A stretch of DNA of 64,000 nucleotides from Sphingopyxis sp. (GTDB lineage Bacteria > Pseudomonadota > Alphaproteobacteria > Sphingomonadales > Sphingomonadaceae), in assembly GCA_016463225.1 (NCBI GenBank), contig JAEMRT010000017.1, positions 1-64,000 of the forward strand, in the 5' to 3' direction. The notes beneath the pieces were generated by a model. The model was given only the letters and a program-made list of their open reading frames with translations. It was not told the origin of the DNA and did not search any database. Positions 27,775-36,737 of the stretch are shown in pieces. The stretch's first letter is position 1. Each line of letters starts with the position of its first letter. Both the position numbers and the translations under genes were made by a program.

Positions 27775-29004
27775 ATGGCCCGCACCCGACTGATCGCCGC
27801 GCTGATCCTGACCTATGTCGCTTTTGCGATGCTGCTCAACAGCGTCGGGACGGTGATCCTTCAGTCGATTTCCAGTTTCGATGTCACCAAGCCCGAGGCG
27901 AGCACACTCGAGGGATTCAAGGACATCACAATCGCGGTCGTGTCGTTCGCGACCGCCAGTTACCTGCCGCGGTTCGGGCTGCGCAACGCGCTGATCGCGG
28001 CGCTCGTCCTTGCCATATTGGCCTGCCTCGTCATGCCGGTGATCGGCAGCTTCGGGGCTGCGCAGCTGCATTTCGCGATGGTTGGCGCGGCCTTTGCGGT
28101 CGCCAAGGTCGTCGTCTATTCGATGATCGGCCTCGTTACCGCCGACGCGCGGCAGCATGCCAGCCTGACCAGCCTGATCGAGGGCATGTTCATGGTCGGG
28201 GTGCTGTCGTCATACTGGGTGTTCAGCGCCTTTATCGACCCTGCCGGGTTGCGTTGGCTGAACGCCTATTGGGTGCTTGCGGGCGTGACCGCGCTGGCGC
28301 TCGCGATGTTGCTCTCGGCACCGGTCGAGGAGCGGCACGTGCCGGATCACGAAGACGCGGTCGAGGTCGAGCACGCGCCGATCCTCGCGATGCTGCGCCT
28401 TGCCGCGCTGCCGCTTGTCCTGATCTTCATCGTCTGCGCCTTCGTCTTTGTCCTGATCGAGCAGGGCATCGGTACCTGGCTGCCGACCTTCAACAACGAG
28501 GTTTTGCATCTGCCGGCGCAGATGAGCGTGCAGGCGGCCAGTTTGTTCGCTGCGTGCATCGCGCTCGGGCGCTTCGGTGCCGGCGCGGTGATGGCGCGTT
28601 TTGACTGGTATCCGGTGCTCAACATCTGCCTTGCACTGCTCGCGGCGCTGATCATCCTTGTCCTGCCGCTTGCCGACGGATTGCGGCCGGGACCGATTGC
28701 CAGCTGGGGCGACGCGCCCGCCGCGGCTTTCCTGTTCCCGCTGATCGGTTTCGCGCTCGCGCCCATCTATCCGACGATCATCTCGGTGATGCTGAGCGCG
28801 ATGCCGGGACGGAATCATCCGTCGCTGATGGGGCTGGTTGTCGTCTTTTCCGCGCTGGGCGGGACGACGGGATCGATCATCACCGGCGCCATCTTCGCAC
28901 ATCTCGACGGGCGCACCGCCTTTACCCTGATGCTCGTCCCGACTGCGGTGCTGGCGGGCGGGCTGTTCTTGCTTCGCCGCCGGATCCGGGCGATTGATGC
29001 CTGA
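27775..29004 (+). CDS. MFS transporter, sugar-porter-like
   Basis: The 409-residue product has about twelve membrane helices (LIAALILTYVAFAMLLNSVGTVILQS, NALIAALVLAILACLVMPVIGSFGA, LVLIFIVCAFVFVLIEQGIGTWLPTF, and a C-terminal LGGTTGSIITGAIFAHLDGRTAF). ATG 27775 is chosen over the GTG at 27721 because aaggacaaggtc precedes it and the upstream codons are the terminator. It resembles FucP-type proton symporters in the GIGTWLPTFNN region. Inner-membrane uptake of the sugar captured by the receptor is inferred from position. Confidence 0.83.
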   Translation: MARTRLIAALILTYVAFAMLLNSVGTVILQSISSFDVTKPEASTLEGFKDITIAVVSFATASYLPRFGLRNALIAALVLAILACLVMPVIGSFGAAQLHFAMVGAAFAVAKVVVYSMIGLVTADARQHASLTSLIEGMFMVGVLSSYWVFSAFIDPAGLRWLNAYWVLAGVTALALAMLLSAPVEERHVPDHEDAVEVEHAPILAMLRLAALPLVLIFIVCAFVFVLIEQGIGTWLPTFNNEVLHLPAQMSVQAASLFAACIALGRFGAGAVMARFDWYPVLNICLALLAALIILVLPLADGLRPGPIASWGDAPAAAFLFPLIGFALAPIYPTIISVMLSAMPGRNHPSLMGLVVVFSALGGTTGSIITGAIFAHLDGRTAFTLMLVPTAVLAGGLFLLRRRIRAIDA

Positions 29005-29027
29005 TCGCGGAAGCGCGCGGCGGCTGG

Positions 29028-30671
29028 AGGTGCGAGCGCTATCACGTCAGCCCGATGGTCGCCTTTGCCCCCGACGACCAGACGAGCATCACGCTCATCG
29101 CATCCTATCAGCATGCGCCGTCGGGGAGCGGCTACTCGGGCGTTCCCGCCTATGGCAGCGTGCTGCCGAACCCCAAGGGCCCGATCGCCTACCATATCAA
29201 CACCGGCGATCCGGCCTATGAGGTCTATGATCACAAGCAGAAGTCGGTTGCATTGCTGTTCCGGCGCGAGCTCAGCGAACATCTGGCGTTCCGTTCGAAC
29301 GTCCGGTTCCAGAACAACAAGCTGAGCTACCGCCAGATCTATGTGGGCGGCTTTGCGACCACCGGGACCGGGCTCAATATCAACACCGATTATGGCACGA
29401 TCTTCCGCGGCGGCGGCGGCGCCGACGAGGATTTCGACACGCTGACGATGGACAACAGCCTGAATGCGAAGTTCGAAACCGCGGGCATCGAGCACGACAT
29501 ATTGGTCGGGCTCGATTATCTGCGCATCACCGGCGAGAATTTTCAGCAGTTCAACACGGGGCAGGCCGCCAATCCGCTGACGAGCATCCCGAACCTCAAC
29601 CTCTACGCGCCTGTTTATGGTGTGGGGATACCAAGCCTCGATCTGACCCTGCTCTCGCCCGCTTACACGAACCGCTATGCCACCGGCGACCCGACCGGCC
29701 TCTATGTCCAGGACCCGGTGACGATCGGCCAGCTCCACCTGATCGCGAGCGGTCGGTGGGACTGGTACGAACAGCGTACGCTCAACAAGAAGAACCGGGT
29801 GCTGACGCCGCTCTCGCAGAGCGCCTTCACCATGCGCTTCGGCGCGCTCTACGAGTTCGACTTCGGCCTTTCGCCTTATGTGAGCTACACCGAATCCTTC
29901 GAGCCACAGGCCGGCGCCGACTATCTCGGCAATCCCTTCTCGCCGACGACAGGCAATATGGTTGAGGCGGGCCTCAAGTTTCAGCCGAAGGGCTTGAACG
30001 CGCTCATCACCCTGTCGGCCTATGAGCTGAAGCGGCAGAATGTCCCCGTCGGCGATCCGCTCGCCGGTACCGGCGGGCGCCCCGCGAATTCGCAGATCCA
30101 GATCGGCGAGACGCGGGTTCGCGGCGTCGAGCTCGAGTCGCGCGGCGAGCTCCGCCCGGGCCTCGATGTCATCTTTGCCGGCACCTACACCGACCCGCTG
30201 ATCACACAGGGCGCGCCTGCGGTTCCGGCTTCGGCTCCCACGCTGACGAGGCTGGGCAGCACCGGGACGCCGTCGACGACGGGCACCGTTCCGCTCGGTG
30301 TTCCCGAATGGCAGGCGTCGGCGTTCCTCTCATACGACTTCGGCCGCGGCGGCGGCGGCGACGGCCCGCTCGGTGGCCTCAGTCTCGGCGGCGGTTTCCG
30401 CTATGTCGGCGGTTCGTTCGGCTCGACGAGCTACAAGATTGTGAACAGTGTGACGACGTTCGAACTGTTCAGGACGAAGAGCTTCACCCTGTTCGATGCG
30501 ATGCTTGCCTATGACCTCGGCCACGCGAGCCCGGCGCTCGACGGCCTCAGCATCGCGGTGAACGCGCAGAACCTGCTCGACAAGCAGCATGTCTCCTCCT
30601 GCTTCTTCTCCAACAGCTGCTATTTTGGTGCTTCACGCACCGTCGTGGGGTCTTTGTGTTACAAATGGTAG
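29028..30671 (+). pseudogene. 5'-truncated siderophore-type TonB-dependent receptor
   Basis: The frame encodes only the beta-barrel of a FhuA-like receptor: RYHVSPMVAFAPDDQTSITLIASYQ, GLYVQDPVTIGQLHLIASGRWDWYEQ, PYVSYTESFEPQAGADYLGNPFSPTTGNMVEAGLKFQPKG, GETRVRGVELESRGELRPG and NLLDKQHVSSCFFSNSCYFGASRTVVGSLCYKW, which is a typical terminus. The signal peptide, TonB box and plug domain (about 250-300 residues) are missing. Barrel-like sequence begins about 25 bp after the MFS stop, so a deletion or recombination joined the two. The frame is open upstream but lacks a proper start. The internal ATG 29055 would give an unexportable product. Confidence 0.85.
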
Positions 30672-30865
30672 TGCGTGGCCAGCGCGTCCGGGTTGCCAAA
30701 GCGGAATGTCAGACCTCTGCGTATTGTCGCTGAACGCCGCCATTCTGCTTCCGGCCAAAGACCGCGCTTTTAATTCGACGGGGCATCACTCGCCGAAGGC
30801 AAGCCAGGCGAGGCCCAAGTTGAATCCGATTGGCTCGCGAACGGCCTCAAGGAGAGATGGTCGCC

Positions 30866-31015
30866 CTAACGGGCGACCTCCACAAGATTGGCGCCTTCCT
30901 CCCGCTCATCAATCCTGAAACCGGTTCCGAAAAATCGTTCGATCAGGCTGGCCGCGGTTCGCGTGTGCTCGCTGATCTTGACCGTCGTGAACGCGCCGCC
31001 CAGCGCCATCACCAT
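30866..31015 (-). CDS. unrecognised small ORF in the gap after the truncated receptor
   Basis: A 49-residue frame (MVMALGGAFTTVKISEHTRTAASLIERFF, ending EEGANLVEVAR) lies downstream of ridA on the same strand and is open upstream to the ridA end. Its composition looks protein-like, but there is no ribosome site I trust and no family I recognise. It could instead be a remnant of a longer gene. The rest of the stretch from 30672 to 31041 holds nothing I can identify. Confidence 0.3.
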   Translation of the reverse strand: MVMALGGAFTTVKISEHTRTAASLIERFFGTGFRIDEREEGANLVEVAR

Positions 31016-31041
31016 CGCCACCTCGACGATTGTTTTCGAGG

Positions 31042-31455
31042 CTATTTCTTCGCCTCGTCTCCCTGACTTATCGCTACGATGGCTTCTATCTCCACCAGAG
31101 CTTGATGGTGCAGCGGACCGCAGGGAACAATCGATCGTGCGGGGCGGTGCATACCAAAGAAGGCTGCATAGGCCCGGTTGACTTCGCCCCAATGCGCGAC
31201 GTCGGTGACATAGATGGTGCAGCGGACGATGTCTTCGCGCGATGCACCAACCACGCGGATGATGGCCTCGATATTGGCGAGCGCGAAATTGACCTGTTCG
31301 CTGACGGAAAGATCCGCGGCATCGGCCGTCTCGCCGGTCACGCCAAGTTGCCCCGACACGTAAAGAGTGTCGCGGTGCAGTACCGCCTGGGCATAGTGAC
31401 CGCCGGGTGGCGGCGCCGCGTCGCAGCGTATCTCTGACGTTTTCTGAATCATCAT
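31042..31455 (-). CDS. RidA-family enamine/imine deaminase
   Basis: The 137-residue product has the RidA/YjgF fold signature: DAAPPPGGHYAQAVLHRDTLYVSGQLGVTGETADAADLSVSEQVNFALANIEAIIRVVGASREDIVRCTIYVTDVAHWGEVNRAYAAFFG, then ARSIVPCGPLHHQALVEIEAIVA. RidA proteins hydrolyse reactive 2-aminoacrylate and related enamines made by PLP enzymes. The characteristic arginine of the archetypal RidA (R-x-C-V) is not obvious: the motif reads PARSIVPCG. It starts at ATG 31455 (or 31452) after gggagag, 17 bp after the D-serine-dehydratase-like gene, a sensible functional pairing. Confidence 0.88.
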   Translation of the reverse strand: MMIQKTSEIRCDAAPPPGGHYAQAVLHRDTLYVSGQLGVTGETADAADLSVSEQVNFALANIEAIIRVVGASREDIVRCTIYVTDVAHWGEVNRAYAAFFGMHRPARSIVPCGPLHHQALVEIEAIVAISQGDEAKK

Positions 31456-31472
31456 CTGCTCTCCCAAACCAT

Positions 31473-32624
31473 CTACCAACCGCCAATTCGCGGCCATTCT
31501 TCGACCAGCTTTCCTCCGCGCAGCACCGCATAGGAGGTGTAGGCGGCGCAGGTCAGGCAGGCGTGACCGGGAAGAATACGGACGAAGCTGCCGATCGGCA
31601 GGCGTTCGAACCAGCTCTCGTCCGGTACCGGGACACCGCCATGTTCCTGATGGACGGTCGCGACGGCCAGCGCATCCAGCGGCGCGAGCGTGACTGCATC
31701 GCACACCAGGCCATAGCCCGCGTTCGGCATGAAGCGGTTGGCTCCGTCGTCCTTGGACAAGGCGAGCGCGCCGGCGTCGAGGATCAGGCTGGGGGTGGGG
31801 CCGCGTCGCTGGTGGCCGATCACTGCGGCCAGCACCGAGACCGCAATATCGTCTTGCGTGCAAACGGCTCGCGACAATTGGGAAAGATCACCGAAGAGGT
31901 AAATGCCTGCACGAACTTCGGTGACGCCGACCAAATGTTCGGCGAACATAAGCGTTGGAGTCGAACCGACGCTGACAATGGGGCAAGCATAGCCGTGCTT
32001 GCGCAGAAATTCCGCCGATGCAACGGCCGCATACCGCTCAACTTCGGCAAGCGCCCGAACGGGTGCGGGGTCGTCAAAGCGGTAGGAATGCCCGGCGTGG
32101 GTCATCACGCCCATCAGATCGAGTTGCGGAGACCGGGCCTCTATCGCGCGCGCGATCGCGACCAGCTCTTGCGACGCCGGTTCGGTGCCGCTGCGATGTT
32201 CGCCGCAATCAACCTCTATAAGGATGCCGAAGCGCGCTCCGAGCGCTGCTGCGGCTTCCCCCATGACGGCGACCGCCTCCGGGCTATCGAGCACAAGCAG
32301 CAGCCTTGCGCCATGTTCGTGTTGGATATGGTGGGCGCGGGACAGTTTCGCGGGCGCGATGGCGGTCGTGTAGAGGATATCGCGCCAGCCCGCCGCGGCG
32401 AAATATTCGGCTTCGGCCAGCGTCGAAACGCTGATCGGCCCTCTTTTGCCGTTTGCAGCGACACGCGCGACGTCGGTCGACTTGGCCGTCTTCAGGTGCG
32501 GGCGCAAGGTGACCCCCAGCGCGTCGCAGCGACTGCGCATGCGCGCCGCGTTGCGCTCCAGCCGGTCCGCATCAAGGATCAGGTGCGGGGTATGCAACCC
32601 CGCGAACATCGTGGTCGCGCTCAT
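31473..32624 (-). CDS. DSD1-type D-serine dehydratase / D-threonine aldolase family enzyme
   Basis: The 383-residue fold-III PLP enzyme starts FAGLHTPHLILDADRLERNAARM and has the PLP lysine in LRPHLKTAK (Lys45). EVDCGEHRSG, MGVMTHAGHSY, GSTPT and ILPGHACLTCAAY follow. The metal pair near the C-terminus is His354-x-Cys356; zinc-dependent eukaryotic-type D-serine dehydratases use His-x-Cys there, while D-threonine aldolases use His-x-Asp. That favours dehydratase-type chemistry giving pyruvate via aminoacrylate, but is inference. The start overlaps the HAD gene by 4 bp (ATGA). Confidence 0.85.
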   Translation of the reverse strand: MSATTMFAGLHTPHLILDADRLERNAARMRSRCDALGVTLRPHLKTAKSTDVARVAANGKRGPISVSTLAEAEYFAAAGWRDILYTTAIAPAKLSRAHHIQHEHGARLLLVLDSPEAVAVMGEAAAALGARFGILIEVDCGEHRSGTEPASQELVAIARAIEARSPQLDLMGVMTHAGHSYRFDDPAPVRALAEVERYAAVASAEFLRKHGYACPIVSVGSTPTLMFAEHLVGVTEVRAGIYLFGDLSQLSRAVCTQDDIAVSVLAAVIGHQRRGPTPSLILDAGALALSKDDGANRFMPNAGYGLVCDAVTLAPLDALAVATVHQEHGGVPVPDESWFERLPIGSFVRILPGHACLTCAAYTSYAVLRGGKLVEEWPRIGGW

Positions 32625-33253
32625 CGTGCCAGCTCGCGCAACGGATCGAGCGTGTCGGCAATCAGGAACGGCCGCGCTGCGTCAGCGATAAATGGCAGTC
32701 CGGCCCGGTTGTGCCAGAAAACCGGCATGCCGACGCCGGCCGCGCCTCGAATATCCGCGGGCGAGCCGGCCACGAAGAGCGTCCTTGCGGGATCGGTGCC
32801 GAGCCGGTCGAGGACCGCACGGTATGATTCGGGGCGTGGCTTGTAATATCCGGTTTCTTCGGAGGTCAGCACAACAGAAAAGGCCACCCCGACCCGCTCG
32901 GCAGCCTGCCGCCCCAGAGCCGCCGAACAATTGGTTATGACGCCAAGCGGGATATCACGCGCCGCGACCTCGGCAAGCACCCGCGGTGCCTCTGGCCAGG
33001 GCTGGAGCGTGTGCCAGTCCGCAACCAATGCGGCGGCGGCGGATGCCGCCACACCAGCCTTGACGGCCGCCTCCCGGACAAGGTCTTCATAGGGGCGATA
33101 GACGCCGCAGCCATAAGTCAGCTGGAGATAAGCGCGGCGCCAGCGCAGGCCGTCGGTTTCGGACCCCGCCGCACGGTTCCAGACCGACCATGAATCGAGA
33201 AGGGCCGTCAGAAGATCGAAGACCACGGCTTCGACGGGAGCTGGTTGTTTCAT
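32621..33253 (-). CDS. HAD-superfamily hydrolase, haloacid-dehalogenase-like
   Basis: The 210-residue product has the HAD nucleophile motif VEAVVFDLLTALLDSW, with the first Asp present but Leu in place of the second Asp of phosphatase-type members. LGVITNCSAALGRQAAERVG is motif II, YYKPRPESYRAVLDRLG motif III, and LFVAGSPADIRGAAGVGMPVFWHNR motif IV. Haloacid dehalogenases and some plant HADs also lack the second Asp, so the activity is open. Start ATG 33253 excludes 66 upstream codons without family likeness. It leads a three-gene - strand operon with the DSD1-type enzyme and RidA. Confidence 0.8.
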   Translation of the reverse strand: MKQPAPVEAVVFDLLTALLDSWSVWNRAAGSETDGLRWRRAYLQLTYGCGVYRPYEDLVREAAVKAGVAASAAAALVADWHTLQPWPEAPRVLAEVAARDIPLGVITNCSAALGRQAAERVGVAFSVVLTSEETGYYKPRPESYRAVLDRLGTDPARTLFVAGSPADIRGAAGVGMPVFWHNRAGLPFIADAARPFLIADTLDPLRELAR

Positions 33254-33468
33254 CGATCGAGATCCCAATTTAGCAACGATGGCCAAGAACTGCCGCCAAG
33301 CGGCTCCCCGGACGGCAGGGATGCTGCTGTCCGGCGAGAAGCGATTAGCAATCGCACGGCTCGGCCGGCAAATGCCCGTTGCTGATGGTTTCATGCCGTC
33401 CCGTATGAACATGGCGTTCAAAAATCCGCTCGGGCGATCGCGGTGTCCCATGCACCCGCCATGCTTCC

Positions 33469-34368
33469 CTACGCCTTCGCCAGCCTCCAGAATATTTCGG
33501 CGGATGGAGATTGTCGGCCGCGCGGCCGATACAGCCTGACATCGACCGGAATGTCCCAGTGTGCATCGCCCGCCCGCACCAGCGCACCCTGTTGCAGATC
33601 ATCGGCGACGATGCTCAGCGGCAGCCAGGCCAGTCCTTTTGCGTCCTTTGCCATGCGTGCAAGGATCAGCGTGTGCGACGTGAACACCGGCGTAAAACGC
33701 CCTCGCGTCGCTGTTGCATCAAACATCGCCGACACGATGCGATCCATCCCCGATTCGGCGCCATAGGCCAGCAAATTGACCGGATAAGCGGCGTCATCGG
33801 TCAGCGCGTGCAGGGGAGCCCTGTCGGTTCCTCGTGGAGCGCTGACCGGTACCAACGCATCGGACTTGAGCGAAATCGACTGGAAACCTGCGCCGTCGAG
33901 AACCGACGGAGCGTCTGGGTGGAAATAGCACAGACAAAAATGCGCCTTTCCGCTCAGCATCATCTGCTCGGACGTACCCATATTGTCGGCGGTGAGCTGG
34001 ATCGGAATCTCGGTGTCGGTTTTTGCCTGAAGTGCTGCGAGCCACTGCGGAAAGAAGCTCAGCGCCAACGCGTGCGTAACGAGAATTTTGACCATCGACG
34101 CCGAAGTGCCGGCAATTTCCTGCACCTCGCGCCGACCATGTTCGATGTCGCGCAGAACGGTTTCTGCGATGCTGGCGAAGCGTTTTCCGGCCGGCGTCAG
34201 CACCATCTGGTGCGTGCTGCGGTCGACAAGTTCCGCGCCGAGCCATTCTTCGAGCGCGCGAATGCGGCGGCTGAAGGCCGGCTGGGTAACGCAGCGTGCC
34301 GCGGCTGCGCGCGAGAAATTCCCCGCGAGTATCAGGGCGCCGAAATCCTCAAGCCATGCCAGTTCCAT
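33469..34368 (-). CDS. LysR-family regulator, HypT-like subgroup (copy 1)
   Basis: The 299-residue product begins MELAWLEDFGALILAGNFSRAAAARCVTQPAFSRRIRALEEWLGAELVDR, the LysR winged helix with the QPAFSRRIRALE variant typical of HypT/YjiE-like members. A substrate-binding-like effector domain follows (VKILVTHALALSFFPQWLAAL, AKDAKGLAWLPLSIVADDLQQGALVRAG). Copy 2 at 45387 shares the same layout through its length. It is divergent from the S9 peptidase and upstream of the HAD-DSD1-RidA operon, either of which it may control. Confidence 0.88.
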   Translation of the reverse strand: MELAWLEDFGALILAGNFSRAAAARCVTQPAFSRRIRALEEWLGAELVDRSTHQMVLTPAGKRFASIAETVLRDIEHGRREVQEIAGTSASMVKILVTHALALSFFPQWLAALQAKTDTEIPIQLTADNMGTSEQMMLSGKAHFCLCYFHPDAPSVLDGAGFQSISLKSDALVPVSAPRGTDRAPLHALTDDAAYPVNLLAYGAESGMDRIVSAMFDATATRGRFTPVFTSHTLILARMAKDAKGLAWLPLSIVADDLQQGALVRAGDAHWDIPVDVRLYRPRGRQSPSAEIFWRLAKA

Positions 34369-34438
34369 TGCTCATGTTCCTTTGGCCGCCTGGAACTTGT
34401 AATGCCCGAACAAGCTGTGCCTACCCCTCCTGATCAGC

Positions 34439-34452
34439 ATGGATTGATCCAT
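34439..34452. promoter_or_regulatory. operator-like palindrome between LysR copy 1 and the S9 peptidase
   Basis: atggat-tg-atccat is a perfect 6+6 inverted repeat in the 186-bp divergent spacer, next to a tgatca palindrome at 34431-34436. It is a candidate binding site for the adjacent LysR protein. Binding is not shown by sequence. Confidence 0.45.
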
Positions 34453-34554
34453 ATTGTGCATTGGAGCTGCGTTCGCCCGATTGGCAGGTTGTGTCCAACG
34501 CTGCGACCATCGGCGACGATGGTTGCGAAGACAGGCTGATTGAGGGAGTAAGTG

Positions 34555-36633
34555 ATGGGTTTCATTCTGCGGCAGGAACGACGACATCGGGCCAGTCGAG
34601 CGACGGTCCTGACGGCCGCGATGCTTGGCGCAGCGATCCTCCTCAGCGCTCTGCCGGTGATCGGCGCCGAACCGGGGTCGACGCAGACGGCCGCGCTCGT
34701 CCCGCGCGATGCGCTTTTTGCTTCGCTTACCTATTCCGAACTGCAAATCAGCCCTGACGGCAGGCAGCTCGCTTTTCTCCACCCACTGAATGGCGTCCTG
34801 AACGTCTGGGTCGCGCCGCTCGACGATCCCAAGTCGGCAACCCCCGTAACCCGTTTCGATACAAGGCCGCCCGACAGTTTCCAGTGGAGCCCCGACGGGC
34901 GGTACATAGTGGTGCTCAAGGATGTCGGCGGCGAGGAGCATAGCCAGCTCTGGGTCGCGAACCTTGAAAAACGAACGGTCACCAATATGACCGCCGATCC
35001 GGCCGTGCAGACGAAGATCGTGAAGCTTTCAAAGCGCCGCCCGGGCGAAATCCTGGTTGGCATGAACATTCGCGATCGCCGCTATCGCGACATCTACCGG
35101 ATCGACCTCGCGACGGGGCAGCGGACCGAGGTGTTCCGCAACGAGAAAAACTATATCGACGTCGTTGCCGATCCCGATTTCAACATCCGGCTGCTCGTTC
35201 GTGGCAATGTCGACGGCTCGTCGACCTATCTCCGGGTCGACCCCGCTGGGCCAAGCGAGCTCATGACGATCCCGCTCGCCTCGCTACGCAATTCCAGAAT
35301 TTTGAGTCTCGACGGCAATGGCAAGTTGTTGATGTTCGACAGCCGGACCAGCGACAAAGCGAACCTCGTCTCGGTCGATCTCGCCACAGGCCAGCAGGTC
35401 TTGCTCGCTGCATCGGAACGTGCCGATATCGTCGATCCGCTGTTCGACGAAGCCAGCGGCACGCTGCTCGCAACGCGCGAGGACCCGCTGGTCAGCGAAT
35501 GGACGGTGCGATCGGAGGGCGTGCGTGCCGAGTTTGCGGCGCTCGAAGCAGCCGTCACGGGGCCGTTCAAGATCGTCGATCAGACCGCGGACAATGTGCG
35601 CTGGCTGCTCCTCGAAACGGTTGCGAACCGCCCCGACCGCTATAGCTGGTGGGATCGCAAGAGCAGGACGCTGGCGCCGCTCGTGTCGACGCGGCCCGAC
35701 CTCGACAAACAAGCGCTGGCCCGCCGTATCCCGGTCACGATCGCGTCGCGCGATGGCCTGACGCTGCCCAGCTATCTGACGCTTCCGATCGATGCGAAAC
35801 TCGGGGCCGACGGGATGCCGGTGACGCCCGTCCCGATGGTGCTGCTCGTTCACGGCGGCCCCTGGCTTCGCGACGATCTGGCTTTCGACCCGCAGCACGC
35901 ATGGCTGGCCGATCGCGGCTATGCGGTGCTGTCGGTGAATTTTCGCGCGTCGGGGGGCTTCGGCAGCGATTTCATGGCGAAGGGCGACCGGAAATGGTCG
36001 GAAACGATGCACGACGACCTGCTCGACGGGGTGCAATGGGCCATCGACAAGGGGGTCGCGGCAAAGGACCGCGTCGCGGTGATGGGGCTCTCCTATGGTG
36101 GCTATTCGACGCTCGTAGGGCTAAGTTTTACGCCTGATACCTTTCAGTGCGGCGTCGACCTGGCCGGCCCCAGCAATCTGGTGCGGCAAGTCGCCGCCAT
36201 GCCCGACTGGTGGACGTGGCAGCGTCCGCAGTTCGTCAACCGCGTCGGCGATCCGACGACGCCAGAAGGTGCGGCAGACCTGATGCGTCGCTCGCCGATC
36301 GCGCGCGTCGATGCGATTTCCAGGCCGTTGCTGGTCACCAATGGCGCCAACGATCCGCGCATCTTCCCCAGCCAGTCGGAAGAGATCGTTGATGCGTTGA
36401 AGGCGCGCGGAAAGCCGGTGACCTATGCCTTTTATCCCGACGAAGGGCATGTCTATGCGAAGGACGGCACCAACATTTCGTTCGCCGCAATCGCCGAACA
36501 TTTTCTGTCGCAATGCCTGGGCGGGCCAGCCGAACCCTATGGCGACGATCTTGCCGGATCGCGGGTCGAATTGAAGACCGGTGCCGGATTGATCCCGGGG
36601 CTTGAACAGGCGCTTGCGGATATGGGGAAGTGA
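34555..36633 (+). CDS. S9-family serine peptidase (prolyl oligopeptidase / dipeptidyl peptidase type)
   Basis: The 692-residue product has an N-terminal signal or anchor (VLTAAMLGAAILLSALPVIGAEPG), a beta-propeller with WD-like SPDGRQLAFLHP and SPDGRYIVVLKD blades, and a C-terminal alpha/beta-hydrolase domain. The catalytic serine lies in VMGLSYGGYSTLVG, the aspartate in NGANDPRIFPSQSEE and the histidine in YPDEGHVYAKDG. VHGGPWLRDDLAFDPQHAWLADRGYAVLSVNFRASGGFG is the oxyanion block. It is likely exported and trims peptides. ATG 34555 follows gagggag; the GTG one codon earlier is less likely. Confidence 0.9.
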   Translation: MGFILRQERRHRASRATVLTAAMLGAAILLSALPVIGAEPGSTQTAALVPRDALFASLTYSELQISPDGRQLAFLHPLNGVLNVWVAPLDDPKSATPVTRFDTRPPDSFQWSPDGRYIVVLKDVGGEEHSQLWVANLEKRTVTNMTADPAVQTKIVKLSKRRPGEILVGMNIRDRRYRDIYRIDLATGQRTEVFRNEKNYIDVVADPDFNIRLLVRGNVDGSSTYLRVDPAGPSELMTIPLASLRNSRILSLDGNGKLLMFDSRTSDKANLVSVDLATGQQVLLAASERADIVDPLFDEASGTLLATREDPLVSEWTVRSEGVRAEFAALEAAVTGPFKIVDQTADNVRWLLLETVANRPDRYSWWDRKSRTLAPLVSTRPDLDKQALARRIPVTIASRDGLTLPSYLTLPIDAKLGADGMPVTPVPMVLLVHGGPWLRDDLAFDPQHAWLADRGYAVLSVNFRASGGFGSDFMAKGDRKWSETMHDDLLDGVQWAIDKGVAAKDRVAVMGLSYGGYSTLVGLSFTPDTFQCGVDLAGPSNLVRQVAAMPDWWTWQRPQFVNRVGDPTTPEGAADLMRRSPIARVDAISRPLLVTNGANDPRIFPSQSEEIVDALKARGKPVTYAFYPDEGHVYAKDGTNISFAAIAEHFLSQCLGGPAEPYGDDLAGSRVELKTGAGLIPGLEQALADMGK

Positions 36634-36737
36634 GCGTCGGCTAAGGCTCGCCCAGATATTTCGCAAAGGCAGCATCGCCCATCGCTGGGTCGGCATCGCC
36701 GCCGGCCGGGCGTGCCGGATCATCGCCGGCGGCCGCG

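Noticed and set aside
36641-36737. Frame ending DADPAMGDAAFAKYLGEP on the - strand after the acylase stop
   Set aside because: Looks protein-like, but I could not link it to the acylase or another gene without assuming a frameshift.
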